Assembly: GCA_031216445.1 (NCBI GenBank)
Contig: CM062200.1
Coordinates: 9,923,001-9,987,000, forward strand
Source of the DNA: Lateolabrax maculatus
Taxonomy: Eukaryota > Chordata > Actinopteri > Acropomatiformes > Lateolabracidae
Direction of reading: 5' to 3'
Length of the DNA: 64,000 bases
Part shown: positions 52,356-63,744 of the stretch, one piece after another
How the letters are laid out: each line of letters begins with the position of its first letter
How positions within the stretch are numbered: position 1 is the first letter of the stretch
Notes under the pieces: model-generated
What the model was told of the DNA's origin: nothing
What the model saw: the letters and a program-made list of their open reading frames with translations, nothing else
Database searches by the model: none
Program-made: the position numbers and the translations under genes

Positions 52356-52395
52356 TAACTAAATCTGTCTCCCTGTCTTTTTATGACTACAGCAG
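52356..52395 (+). promoter_or_regulatory. nrg3: 3' splice site of the nrg3 EGF exon, with branch-point candidate and tandem CAGCAG acceptor
   Basis: The sequence reads TAAC (candidate branch adenine at 52358), then a pyrimidine-rich run at 52364-52382, then ACAGCAG ending at 52395. The branch adenine lies 37 nt from the distal AG, a normal distance. Two in-frame acceptors are possible, after 52392 or after 52395. They differ by one CAG triplet, the NAGNAG arrangement known to give isoforms that differ by one residue. If the split codon begins with G, the two products read Ala-Val or Val alone before Ala-Pro-Thr. Which one is used cannot be read from the sequence. Confidence 0.85.
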
Positions 52396-52528
52396 TGGCC
52401 CCCACGCTTCCTAGTCTACGTTCAGAGGTCTTCAAGCCATGTGTAGAAGACAAGGACCTGGCCTTTTGTCTAAATGAGGGAGAGTGCTCCATCATTGAAA
52501 CCGTGGCTGGAGTTCACCGACACTGCAG
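52396..52528 (+). CDS. nrg3: Neuregulin 3 internal exon, N-terminal half of the EGF-like domain (partial CDS)
   Basis: In the frame whose codons start at 52398, this exon encodes 43 complete codons with no stop. Residues 1-11 are a short linker (APTLPSLRSEV). The EGF-like fold begins at FKPC, with cysteines at residues 15, 24, 30 and 43. Pieces such as KDLAFCLNEGEC and IIETVAGVHRHC match NRG3 as I recall it, clearly better than NRG1 or NRG2. NRG3 is a growth factor whose EGF domain binds and activates ErbB4, mainly in the nervous system. The exon starts in phase 1 after a CAGCAG acceptor and ends in phase 2 (AG|GTGAGT), splitting the codon after cysteine 4. The remaining two cysteines must lie in a downstream exon that is not visible here. 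Skipping this exon would shift the frame. The C1-C2 loop has eight residues where I expect seven. Teleosts can have more than one nrg3 copy and I cannot say which this is. The gene-family call is firm. The exact left edge (52393 or 52396) is less so. Confidence 0.93.
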
Positions 52529-52534
52529 GTGAGT
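52529..52534 (+). promoter_or_regulatory. nrg3: 5' splice site of the nrg3 EGF exon
   Basis: GTGAGT directly follows the split arginine/serine-type codon AG at 52527-52528, giving CAG|GTGAGT, a near-ideal U1 match. It interrupts the EGF domain between cysteines 4 and 5, in phase 2. As far as I recall, this is where neuregulin EGF domains are split between exons. Confidence 0.9.
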
Positions 52535-52544
52535 GTGACAGGGC

Positions 52545-52581
<37 letters not shown>
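52545..52581 (+). repeat. (GT)n microsatellite just downstream of the nrg3 exon donor
   Basis: This is a 37-nt GT run with one TT interruption near 52557, beginning 16 nt after the 5' splice site. On the transcribed strand it gives a UG-rich tract. UG repeats are known binding sites for TDP-43 and CELF-type splicing regulators, so the tract could influence exon inclusion. That role is inferred from position only. Confidence 0.95.
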
Positions 52582-55500
52582 AGGCATTTGGTTTCTTTCT
52601 CAGCATTGATGTTTCCTTTCTTTGCCCTTCCCCTCCAGTCACTAACCTTGGGGTCATTTTCATTCAAGCTGCTTTTTTTCCCAGCCTGAAATACCTTGTT
52701 CTTAGAGTGATGAAACACAGGAAAGTCGCTTTGCAAATGGACCTAAAATGCTCTGAAGATCTGTAATCACCCAAACCACTTACCAAGGGATCAGAGACGC
52801 TTTGGCTGCATTGGATGCAGCAGATTTGCTGATCCACACAATTAAAACTATGCAAATGGAAAGAGATCCATTCATGCAGATCCAACTAGGAAGCACATTG
52901 GAAACAAATGTGATCTTTAATGTGGTCTGACAAAACTTTTAATAGTGAAAGCAGTATTAGAAATAGCCTTCTCCTCATGTATTAACCTTGGCATAAATGT
53001 TGTCTGATATGACCTCTTTGGTATGAGATGCATTTTAATGGTAGTGTGTAAAGAAGGGGCTCTTGCAAGATCCTTCTTTGATCTTACTTAAAAGCAAATG
53101 ATTTCCTTTCCTTTTCTTTTGTCCTTTTGTTTCCCTTAGGCAGTCACACCTTGACTGCAGAATAGAGCTAACTCCTGTAAATATTCCCGTAGCGGACCTT
53201 GACACCACTCATAATGTGGCAGGCATAACTAAAATGTTGTCAATAACCAAGATTAAATTTATTAAAGAGACAAATCCAATTCTTTCTAATGCGTGTGACA
53301 ACCTTATTTGCCTGCATTAGCAAGCCTATGCCATTTATCTTTCATGTCACCTAGTTATTTTTTTTCATATTTGTGGAAGAGAGCAAACAAACTTTGTTTG
53401 TATAGCACCCAAAACAGAAAATATAGTGATTTACAGAAAGAAGAAAAGAGAGAGAAATTATATTTTATACTACTTTAAGCAGCATATTCAGTGTTGTATG
53501 TTCTGTTCTGTCATCTATCATTTATGTGGTGTAAGCCAATAAAGTTGGTATTTATACTATGCTGCAAAAACCACACACATGAAACAGTAAGCTAGGAAAG
53601 CACACTTATTACCAATACACATATAATTGTTTGTGCATTGCAGATTTATGTACATACATGTGCCAGTAATTAATTTGTTGGTGCAAGTTCTTGCTTAAAC
53701 CCCCAACATTTCTCTTCTTTGTATGTTCCTGCATGCCTGCTCCCCCTCGTGGCCTGATGAACTATCCACTCTGCAATCGTTCTGATATATTACTTTAAAA
53801 ATGCATCACTTTAAAAATAAATGATAAGACATTTTCTCTGAGGCAAGAGCTGTGCTGAATGGTGCTGAATTGAAAAACAGCTCATTAGTACACCTACCTG
53901 GAATTAAAGGGCCTAAATCATGTTGCATTATAAATGGCACATGAGCATGACTCGAGCTTCCTAGAAAAGTAAATGTTTAGCAAACAAAAGTTGAAAATCA
54001 CTCAGGAAATGATGCTATTAGTTAAAACTCACCAACCTTTTTTCGTCATTAACAGTCACATGATTTATTATCAACCACAGAAAATTAGCCAGATAATGTA
54101 CATTAATTTAACATACATATTTGTACAGTGTTGGACTTGAATTTTTTGACTAAAGATGTTTGACAGATGGAGAATCACATATTATTTGCGTAATAACCAA
54201 CTGAAATAAAAATGGAAAATTACATTATTTTGCATGGCACAAACCATACTGATTTATCTATTAATACCCTCAACACTTGAAATGTGTTAATATAATGATA
54301 TATAATTTCATTGAATGGAGACAGCTGATACTGGAATAATCCAGTGATAGGAAGGAGACTCTATGTGTGTTTCGCATTATATTATGGTGGCTAAGACAAC
54401 AATTTAAAACATCCCACCTGTGCGACAGCAGCATCAAGCAACCCTGAACACTCGTGGCAACTACCCTCTGGGCTATAATTAGCGACAGTTGAGTGACTGC
54501 ATATAGAACTCAGGAAAGACTGGAGGGCCTCACCTAGAGATACTGTCTGCCATTTTCTCTGGAGCTGAGTGCCCGTTGTGTGAAAGAATGATTACAGGTT
54601 TGTGAGTACTTTTATTGAAAGGTTGTTTCTTTTGCATGAGAGAAGTTCAGGAAGTAAGCCAGAAACATATTATCATTTTGCTCAAAAATCGCTTCTATGT
54701 TGATGTTATTTAGTGTCAAAACTACAAGGTGAATGTCAGGTGTGCTTGGGATTTTCAGTTCTTTATACAGGACAGTAATTATAAAATTGAATTATTTTAG
54801 ATAACTTGCAACAACAAAATTGAGACTGAAGTCTACGTTAAAGCTGCATTAAAGGATTTCTAACCACCAGGGGACAGAAAGTCCCCAAAACAAACTCACA
54901 GATGATTACTCTCAGGGTGCTAGAGATACTGCTGTTGATCAATGTTGATCAATCATCCATCCAAGTGATGCCAGATCAGCGTTCTCATGACAATAACTGC
55001 TGATCTCTTCAGTCTGTTCCATAGTACAGACAAGTAAAGGTTTAATGATTGCTGCCTCCCTTTGACATCATCTTTTCCTCCAGGCCCCAGTGCAAAGAGC
55101 ATAAAAGATGGATGGATGTTTTCCAACATTAGACAAGTAAAGATGTCAGAACAATCTTTAAACACTTGAATCATTGGATGAGAACACAGTTTTGAACTTG
55201 GGAATCAATTTATTTTGTTATGAAATATTTCCTTCGCTCTCCTCCTCCTTTCAGTCCCCTTCTGCCGGATGTTCATGTTTGCCAATGCTAATAAGGCTCC
55301 CAAAATAAACATGCAAATGTGAGTTTAAGACCTACTTCCACATCAGTGCTGTGGCTTCTTTATAGATTAAGTACAATAAATGTACAAGAACTCAAAGGTC
55401 TCCTGTGAATTGGGACTTAACATATGACGACTCAATCACATGTAAAATTATCACTGTATAACTACAGAAAAAATTACAACATTCTGGACAACATTCAAGG

Positions 55501-58500
55501 CTTTTTAAACCAAGACATTTCTTCAGTGTCCTGCAAAATTCCCCAACATTTATTTCTTTAATTAGTAGAAAATAGCAGAAAAATCCCATAAATTTATTTT
55601 TTTCTAGCTAAAAGAGCCAAAAAGTAAACATGATTCAATGGCACAGCAAGTGCCAAACATACTTCAATTAGAATTATTTTGGGCAGTAAGTATTATATGA
55701 AGATGCATAACATAAAAATAAGAAATGATTTTAACAATCTTTAAATTCCAAACTTAATGTACAGTAGTTGATACATAGTATTTCCTGTAAATGCAGAGAT
55801 CTGAGCATACAGTCTCATAAAGTAGAACTGTAGATGAGTACAAATGTTCACTTCGTCCGTCTATAACACTTACTGGCACAGTCAAATTCTTATTGAAAAG
55901 CAATGATATATCGATGCAGTGTCTGTTTATTTCTTGGAAATCTAAAAATAAAGAATGGGTCTCATTTGAAATATGAAACATTAGTTGTCACCCACACAGC
56001 ACAAGTCATAAAGAATTGTGAATCTCAATATTACGCTGTGTAGTTGCAGATTGGTATCAAATCTGCCTTCGGGAGGAGGAGAAACATGATTTTGACGGGC
56101 GCTTCTGATAGCACAAGAGAGCCTAAGAAGATGACACACTTTTCTTTGGCTCTGGGTTGTCAGACTCACTGAGTGCATAAAAGTAGAATGCATATATTAC
56201 ATGAAAATATAAAAAAGCCAAAGGTGGAGGAATACATTATCAGCAGGTGTAGTAGAGCTGGCCGTCATACCAAATCATGTCACCTGTTTTCCTATTCTTG
56301 TGTTCAGCACCACAGCACTCAGACAGTTTTTGTGATGGTGAGTCTGGACAAAAATTGCCACTGAAGCTTCTCCTCAAGGGGAAAGTATGTCCTTGAGCCA
56401 AAGGTGGAGAATGGCCGGGGTCAAATATACAGTGCCATAATTTAAATCAATTAACATTGGAAGCGATAACGATACTACGAGAACTATTGCCCAGTGTAAA
56501 CATTCTGTTTTGTTCAAGTGAGCATATCATTTTTCAGTTGTTTAAATTAAAGTAATTATTAACACCAGGATTTCTGTGCAAAATAATGACCCACTTTTTA
56601 TTGTTCCTTTCCTTCCACTTGAGCACAGCCAAGTTCATGGCAGTTCAACAAATTATCAAATGTGTGTTTTTAATCAGTATGTTTTTAAAAAGTGGAAACA
56701 GTTTCATGTGGAGTTTTTGGGAGGTTAATTGGCGGTGCAAATAGTAACGCATTGGGTAGCGCTGTGTGTGAGGTCTTTGAATTACTGGAGGGCATGTGTG
56801 TAATTCAGTGAGGCAGAACTTGCTACTTTAAGTCCTCCGAGCGCCCAAGACGACATAGGACCTTATGGCCTCTGATAATATCTTATGGAAATAACTGTGC
56901 TGTAATTAATCATTCTACATGGATGCCCTTCATTCAGCTTAGCCCTTATTGATGATACGCCCAAGCCCGAGTTACATTCTTTCTGAATTCTTCAATGCAA
57001 TTATTTCTATCAGGTTGTAGTTTGAAAATATTGGATTCGTTCAGTGTTGCAGGTTTTGACTTTGAAGCGAGGGCTCAGCAGTATCAGTCTGACATGTGCT
57101 AAGCAAACCAAAAGCATGCAATTAGCCATGGTTGGAGGGTGTTGTAGAATATATTAGCTGCAATGAGTGTGTAATGCCTGGTACTGCCTGGTGCTCTGGC
57201 CACCACCTGCAGCATTGTGTTGTGTTTTGGTGACACACAGGAACGATCATTGGCGCTGAGAAGCTGTGCATGATATAAAGCAAACATGTGAATTCTTGAT
57301 TGTGGTACGTGGAGATGCATGATGCAGGAGCTGTTTTTCATTCTTTATGTAGACAAATAACAGTTTTATCAAACCAAAGTTTTTTTCCTGCAGAAACATC
57401 CCATGCTGCAAAAATCTTTTGTTCTTGACTTAAATGGAAAAGATTTATTTTGCAAAAATCAGTAGGAAAAATGGTCTCCCTTCACTGAAAATACATGCAT
57501 CTTTTCAACAGAATGTTTCCTAACTTGCACGGGCATTGTATCAACAACACACCACAAAGCTGCTCGCTTGTGTTGCACAGATGATGCAAAGCTGCTGCAA
57601 GTTAGCTTTATTGTTGAAACAGCTTGATGCCACCTTGCCAAAGAGAAACATGAAGAAAAAAAACATGAATTGGACCTTGCATAGTGTGTATTTGTTACAT
57701 TTTGTTATACCCAGTATTCCATTATTATGGGTTCTGAATATTTTTCATGTAAATTCATCATAATTACTTAGATTGCAAAATTACTATTCCAGACCTAGGT
57801 TGAGAAGAAGGTTGCATAATTTTTAAACCGGATGCATTTTGCATTTTAAGAAGTGATGTTAACAAAAAGAGTTTCCCATCTTAATTTCTGCTGGTAGGAT
57901 ATCTCCTAATGGAAATTCTTTCATTCCTCCATTCATTTGTGATGTGGCTAGTATCAAGAATGTAGTGGCATAAATGTGAAATTGGTGAAATCCCAAAAGA
58001 AGGTCTAAAACATGCATCCATTATAGAAAGGCTTAAATACGAATACAATTATCCTGTGAGAAAAGGTGTTTACTTTTGATCAAATGAAAAATGTTACCAG
58101 TGCAAATTATGGCATGAATTATAGGTTTGAAGTGAAAGCAAATGGAGTTGCCCTGCCTTTTCTGTCAGTTCAGATCCTCACCCATTAATCAGAAAAGAGA
58201 TAGACATTAAACCAGCAAAAGAGATGTGTTGCTTCCTTTAATAATGATGATTATAGAAGAACAAGTCAGACTCACCCAGGGCTTTCTTTATGGTTGACCG
58301 TGCCTTAAAATGTACATTTTTAATGCTTTAGCTTTTATTCTCCTCAGCATTGAGGATGAAATCCCTATCCTCTGTGTGTGTGTCTTTGTGCTTGTGTGTG
58401 CATTAAAAGGCTGGCAAAGCTCAAGGTAGCTCGTGTCTACTATTACCATGGTAACTTCTTCCCTCATTAGTGTGGGGCCAGAAGCAGAGAAAATAGTTGA

Positions 58501-60763
58501 CTCACTTGCAGCATGCCTGATATGGTGGTTACATACAAATGTTCTATCATCACTTATCCTTTGCATTATATTGTGGGCATCGATTCAGATTGAGATTGGA
58601 CATTAAAATAATTGCCACCAAATGGTATAAATGACTGCTTTGGAATGAAATTTGGACATTTGATTGCTTCATCCAAAGCTATGCTGAAAGAAGATATTAC
58701 ACTTTATTTAATTTAACATTGATTTGCTTTATGTCTTTTCCGTCCCACTTTTGCAGATAGATGACTAGTTTTATAACTAGTATTTCATAAGAAAAGTGCT
58801 TACACCGTATGCAAATAGAATTGCCTTAGGGGACATGTTTTTCTACCCTGATGAGGAAGCGCATGAAATCTCACAAAAGGAATAATACAAAATAGAAAAA
58901 AGTCTGCAATTCTCTGGTTCCCATGAGATAAAGACCTATTTCTATTGGTAGTTTGCTGTAAGGTTAAGCTTAAGGATAGGGTGATAGGCCCCTTTTTTAT
59001 GTGTCTCTGTGAGCCTGTTTATGTTTTTTCCCAGGACCCGGGAGACGTTGACAGCAGTATTAACAGAATCTGATATGACAAAATGAATCATATAAATGAA
59101 GACCACAACCTCTTAACTTTCCCTTCCTGTTTTTCTTCCTCTCATCTTCCTTTTTCTATGGGGAGCCAGTTCAGCGATTAAATTGTCACTGCACCGTCAG
59201 ACCTTGACAGGCTGCACTAATCCACGATGCTGTCGCTCCTCTGCTGATCCATCCTGCTAGGGAGGACGTTCTCCAGGCTTAAAGCCAATGGGCCATGTCC
59301 CCCACTACCCCACCCAGCTGCTGTATGAAAGCAACACAATTATAAACGTGGGAGCAGACTTACCTGTTGGCAACATCCCATGACAGAGCCTTCATCTTGC
59401 CTTGGAACTGAGTACAGTTGGCACATTATGTTTCAAATTCAAGTTAATTAAATGAAAGAAAATGTAGGTGCCCCAAATGTTAAATTAAAGTGCATCTCCT
59501 CCCTTTCTGACTGGCAACAAGGAGACATTATATATATTTCATTATCTCTTAATATATGAGCAGTTTCTTCTAAAACACTTGGCTCTTGCTTACTTACAAG
59601 TCAAACATTATTACTGTTCATGTACCTACTACTAATACATGCATACTCCGGTAAACACGTGACTAATTTCTCCATCCATGATTTCATTTTGGTTGTTTCA
59701 GCTTTGTATTTTACATTCTGCAGGCCTGTCACAAACACTGTAGATGAAAGGATCACGTGTCCATATTCAACTTACAAAGACTGCTTTGTTTTTCAAGCTA
59801 GAAGACTTAATGAGCCAGGGACAGACATATTGTCAAGGAAATCCACCATGCCTACAGACAATTAAAGCTTTCACACGGTGTTAGTCTATGATTTACTTTT
59901 TTACATATCAGCTTAGTTAAAAAGAAATAGTTCATTAAAAAGCTGTTTTGATTTCATTGTCAAGCAAACACAATACAATATGCCCATAAATGATAAAGCT
60001 TGACTTTTTCAAAATTGTAATTACCAAAAAGAAGAAATTAAAACTTGACTGACATCGTTGATGTGATTGGTGAAATATCTCTGCTGGGGGGCATTAAATA
60101 TAGTTCATAGTATCCAGTTTTTAATTTCCAACAGCCAAATGCAGTTAACCAGCTGCGGGCACATTATGTTTGCTGTTGTCCCATATTTGATTGGAGCACT
60201 CCCTGCGTAACTCTGTGACTTCATACATTTCTCCTTGTCGTGATTTGAATCACGGGGTAATGTATGAGTCTTGATTGCCATCAGACCAGGCTGGTTAGCC
60301 TGTTAGCAGTTGATAGCTGATGCTTGTTGATAAAGGGGCAAAAAACGTCTTGCATCAACATTCTTTGGATGCACAGAATGACGTTCTCCAGTCAGGAGCA
60401 CACGACAGACGATGACAAAATTTATGTAGTATATGAACTGGATTCCAGACTTCAAAACTGTGCTCATTTACTTAAATGAAAATTGCTCGTCCAGAGACCA
60501 CAACACAGTTTCAGTCTCTTTGAATAAATGGAAAAATATGCTCACCAGCTGTGATATCATTGTAGAAATATTTCCTCACACAAAAAGTGAGACAACTCAG
60601 ATTTCAGTAACATTTTACCAAAGGACAGAACACAAATACAAATGCCTTTTTTGCTGCCATGTTGCCTGTGAAAATCAAATCAGACAGAAAAAATAAAAAT
60701 ATTCCTTTCAATTCACAGTACCCGCCTAATAAACAGATAAAACTTGATTCTGGGCTGGCCTTA
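52582..60763. other. Downstream nrg3 intron, no further exon seen
   Basis: I looked on the + strand for a phase-2 exon that would supply EGF cysteines 5 and 6 (a CxCxxGYxGxxC-type pattern) and found none. The segment is AT-rich. It has a tandem TGTTGATCAA pair near 54936 and some regulatory-looking unique sequence at about 53270-53350 and 59160-59350. Confidence 0.6.
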
Positions 60764-60900
60764 GGCCGGGGGTATTATGTTTTCTGGTTTTCTGTCCATC
60801 CATCTGTCCCATTCTCTATATGTGATATCTCAGGAACGCCGTAACTCAGGAACAAGGGGAGATTGTGACCATATTTCAAATTTGGTCTGATACTGAATTG
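60764..60900. repeat. Diverged dispersed teleost repeat
   Basis: The run GGCCGGGGGTATTATGTTTT, then CTGTCCATCCATCTGTCCCA, GATATCTCAGGAACGCC and later CATATTTCAAATTTGGTC follows the order of a common fish repeat known to me by its GTATTATGTTTTCGGGTTGT and ATATCTCAGGAACGCC blocks. It is clearly eroded. An extra duplicated TCAGGAAC at 60847 looks like a local duplication. Family name and borders are uncertain. Confidence 0.5.
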
Positions 60901-62386
60901 GAGACACTAATCTTGGGTGCCCGCTTTGAAATTGGGGTGATTTTATACATCTTCTGTGCTGCCGGGTTGGTGAGGCATCAAAGTTTTAGAATTCGTAGCT
61001 TCTGTGCAGCAATATCCATAATTGTCTACACAAACTTTGTGTTTATATATATATATAAAGAGAGAGAGAGAAAGAGAGAGAGAGAGAAAACTTCCATTTT
61101 GCCAATAAATACACTTAATGCCTTTTTATTAAATTCCTTCAATCTTGACTACATATTTTATGAGTCTGGACAAACATGGATGTAAACTGCGGCGGCGGTA
61201 ATGCTGTTTTTCCTTTAACCACCATAGAGTGTAAACATTTTTATCATTGCATGTTTCCATAATAATAAAGACACATTTCTGGAGAGAACTGTGCACAATT
61301 AAATTTGCCGAGCTTAAGAAGATCACAAACAAGATGACGGACATGCCCACACATACATAAGCACAGCATCGCTCTCCGAGTTCTCTAACCGACGTCAAAT
61401 GCACGCTAAGACTTTCATTAAAGTATTGACAGACTATTTGAATGTAACCACCACGGAGAGGCTGCACTAGATTTGAAGGCAGCAGTACAGCCCCAGTTAG
61501 TTGCCTGCAGCACTTTCCTTGTCATTTCACTGTGAGCTCAGCTGGTGAAGAATAACAGCTGCTTCTCATTACTAATGTTTACACTAAATGGTTTTCAGCA
61601 GTGGACACAGACTAGGCTTTTTTTCACAGCAGACATTTTAACTTGTCACTGCAGGAGTGCACAGGTGTAACTACTAACATTAAGGATGGCTGTGTTCCAT
61701 TAAGTGTCCCCGGGGAAGCCTCTCTGGTAATCCAGCGTGTACAATACCAAAACTCTGGGACTGGCTCACCTAAATGGAATACAGCTATCATTAATGTCAT
61801 TGATTACACCTGTGCTTTTCCTGCTTTGCTGTGACAAAATGTCTGCTGGGAAAAAAAGCTTTACAGAGAGCACTAGCTACAACGTTATGTTTGAGCACAG
61901 AAAACATTTAGAAAGCAGACTTTGATATCTCTGTAGTCCTCGCATGCAGATGGGGTCTCTGGAGGTTCTCAGGGAATGCCTACTGTGTCTGTTCCTCTGT
62001 CACTAGGACGAGAGAACCAGACAGAAGAGGGAAAGAAGAGGGTATCTTGGTGGTCTGTGATAATTCAATGTATTTTTTTTTTTTGTTAATGGGGAAACAA
62101 TAGAGGAAAAGGAAGTAGCTTCCTCCCATCTCAGGGGTATCAGATGATAGAATCTTTCAGATCAGGAGTTCAAGTGCAGTGTAGACCTTGAAACATACTC
62201 CACAACGGTGCTAAGGATTGTCATCTGTACTCCACCAGAGGGAGTTCCACTGATTTCATCATTACAGGTAGAAACCTGATGAAAAAAGGGACATTTTTAT
62301 GTTCAGCCCCTTTATATTCTGCCTTTGACTTTTTCGGTTGCTGCTCTATTGGAGTATATTGGTAAAGAAGTCGTAAAGCTGAAGTG
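60901..62386. other. Downstream intron, no gene seen
   Basis: Apart from the TA/AG microsatellite and a T13 run near 62072, nothing is recognised. A CRE-like CGACGTCA lies at 61390-61397, and a short GCGGCGGCGG stretch at about 61189 stands out from the AT-rich background. Confidence 0.5.
61042..61088 (+). repeat. (TA)n-(AG)n compound microsatellite
   Basis: About 16 nt of TA pass into AAAG and then about 28 nt of AG with one AAAG interruption. Confidence 0.95.
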
Positions 62387-62730
62387 TTAAAGGACCAGTG
62401 TGTAGGATTTAGGGGGATCTATTGGCAGAAATGGAATATAACATTTATAAGTATGTTTTCATTAGTGTATAATTACATAAAACTAAGAATCCTTGTGTTT
62501 TTTGAATGAGCACTTCATATCTACATACGGAGCGAGTCCTCTTCCATGGAGCCGCCATGTTGCACCGCCATGTTTCTACAGTAGCCCACTGTGGACAAAC
62601 CAAACAGTCGCTCCAGATAGAACATTTTTGTGTCAGCTAGCGTAGGTTTTCCTACATGCTAGGTAGGGAAAGGTGAAGAGAGGGGTATTCACAGCTAGAT
62701 GCCGCTAAATCCTACTCACTGGTCCTTTAA
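62387..62730. mobile_element. Nearly intact 344-bp non-autonomous DNA transposon (MITE) with TTAA ends
   Basis: The first 26 bases (62387-62412, starting TTAAAGGACCAG) and the last 26 (62705-62730) are inverted repeats with a single mismatch. The left has GTGTGTAGG where the complement of the right has GTGAGTAGG. Both ends carry TTAA, which could be a duplicated TTAA target site (piggyBac-style) or part of the inverted repeat. No transposase is encoded, so it would have needed one in trans. The ends (CCAGTGTGTAGGATTTAG) match a family I remember as abundant in teleosts. Internally it carries two copies of CCGCCATGTT, 13 bp apart, matching the YY1 motif. The low terminal divergence suggests insertion that is recent relative to the other repeats here. 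Confidence 0.88.
62552..62574. promoter_or_regulatory. Paired YY1-like motifs inside the MITE
   Basis: CCGCCATGTT occurs at 62552-62561 and again at 62565-62574. It matches the YY1 core CCGCCATNTT exactly. Every genomic copy of the element may have carried the pair. Binding is not demonstrated. Confidence 0.4.
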
Positions 62731-63744
62731 TACTTCTTTGTGTGCTCATAATGTATCATGTAAAGTTAATTTTATTTACATATTAATTGGGGGTAAATTA
62801 AAACAATGAGCTTCTGTTTTCATTCCATAATATTGCCGAACTCTATTATCCCAACATTCTCCCTTGTATTCCTCATTTTTTCTCTCTGTCAGCAGTGAAG
62901 TACAGTAAGACCCAGGCCTGCTTTATCTGAGCTGCAGCTTGTACACTGTATCCAGAAGGAAGTCAGATAAGATAAACAGATCAGTTAGTTGTGAAACACA
63001 GGCCAGAGGATTGAGCAAAATCAAGAAAGAAAAGAGACTACTTGATCAAGAAATGGAAAAAAATAAAAACAGAAGGAATAGGTGCAATTGTTGGTGCTTA
63101 ACCAAGGTGATATTTCATCATCAAGTGATCTGACGTGATTCTTTATTTTTCCCTGGTATCTTCGTTCTATTTGACATGTTTTCACACGAGGGTTTGGTTT
63201 GGTATTGCACCAGGAGAACTGTCCATGTTTATTGAAAGAAGACTCCTGAATTGAATTTGAATTTAATTAAGTAAAGTACCAAATGGAAGGAGACAGAGAG
63301 AGGCAGAAAGAAATCCCATTGTTCCACCTCAACCTGTCTCAGACTGAGATCAATTACCAAGCGACAGAATAGTTTAATCCATGTTCTCGGGAAAACAACA
63401 AGCAAATTGGGGATAAATATTCATTGGTCAATACAGATAGATGTTGACTAACAGAGCTAGGATGGAAGGTGGATTCTCTCACTGCTTGAAGAGCAGGTAC
63501 AAACATTGAAGCTAATTGGCAAGAAATGATGGTGTTTCTAGATGGATATTCTCTTATTTATACCTGCAGGGGGCCCCCACAAACCAATTTTTAAAACTTA
63601 TTTTTCATTTAATACATTTATACAATTTATGAGTAATAACCTATTATTAGACAATTTCAAAAGTTAAGAAACATATTTTTAAATGTATTTTTATTTTATT
63701 TTTTGTGAACACAACATAGTAGTACAACAGCATCCCTCAACATA
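62731..63744. other. Downstream intron, no gene seen
   Basis: AT-rich sequence with no recognised repeat and no exon. A Lys/Arg-rich open frame at 62939-63133 results from A/G-rich composition (AAGAAAGAAAAGAGAC and similar). Confidence 0.6.

Noticed and set aside
53130..53200. Pyrimidine run and CCCTTAGGCAGT near 53139 as the acceptor of the next nrg3 exon
   Set aside because: The downstream frames meet stops quickly and lack the expected EGF cysteine 5-6 pattern.
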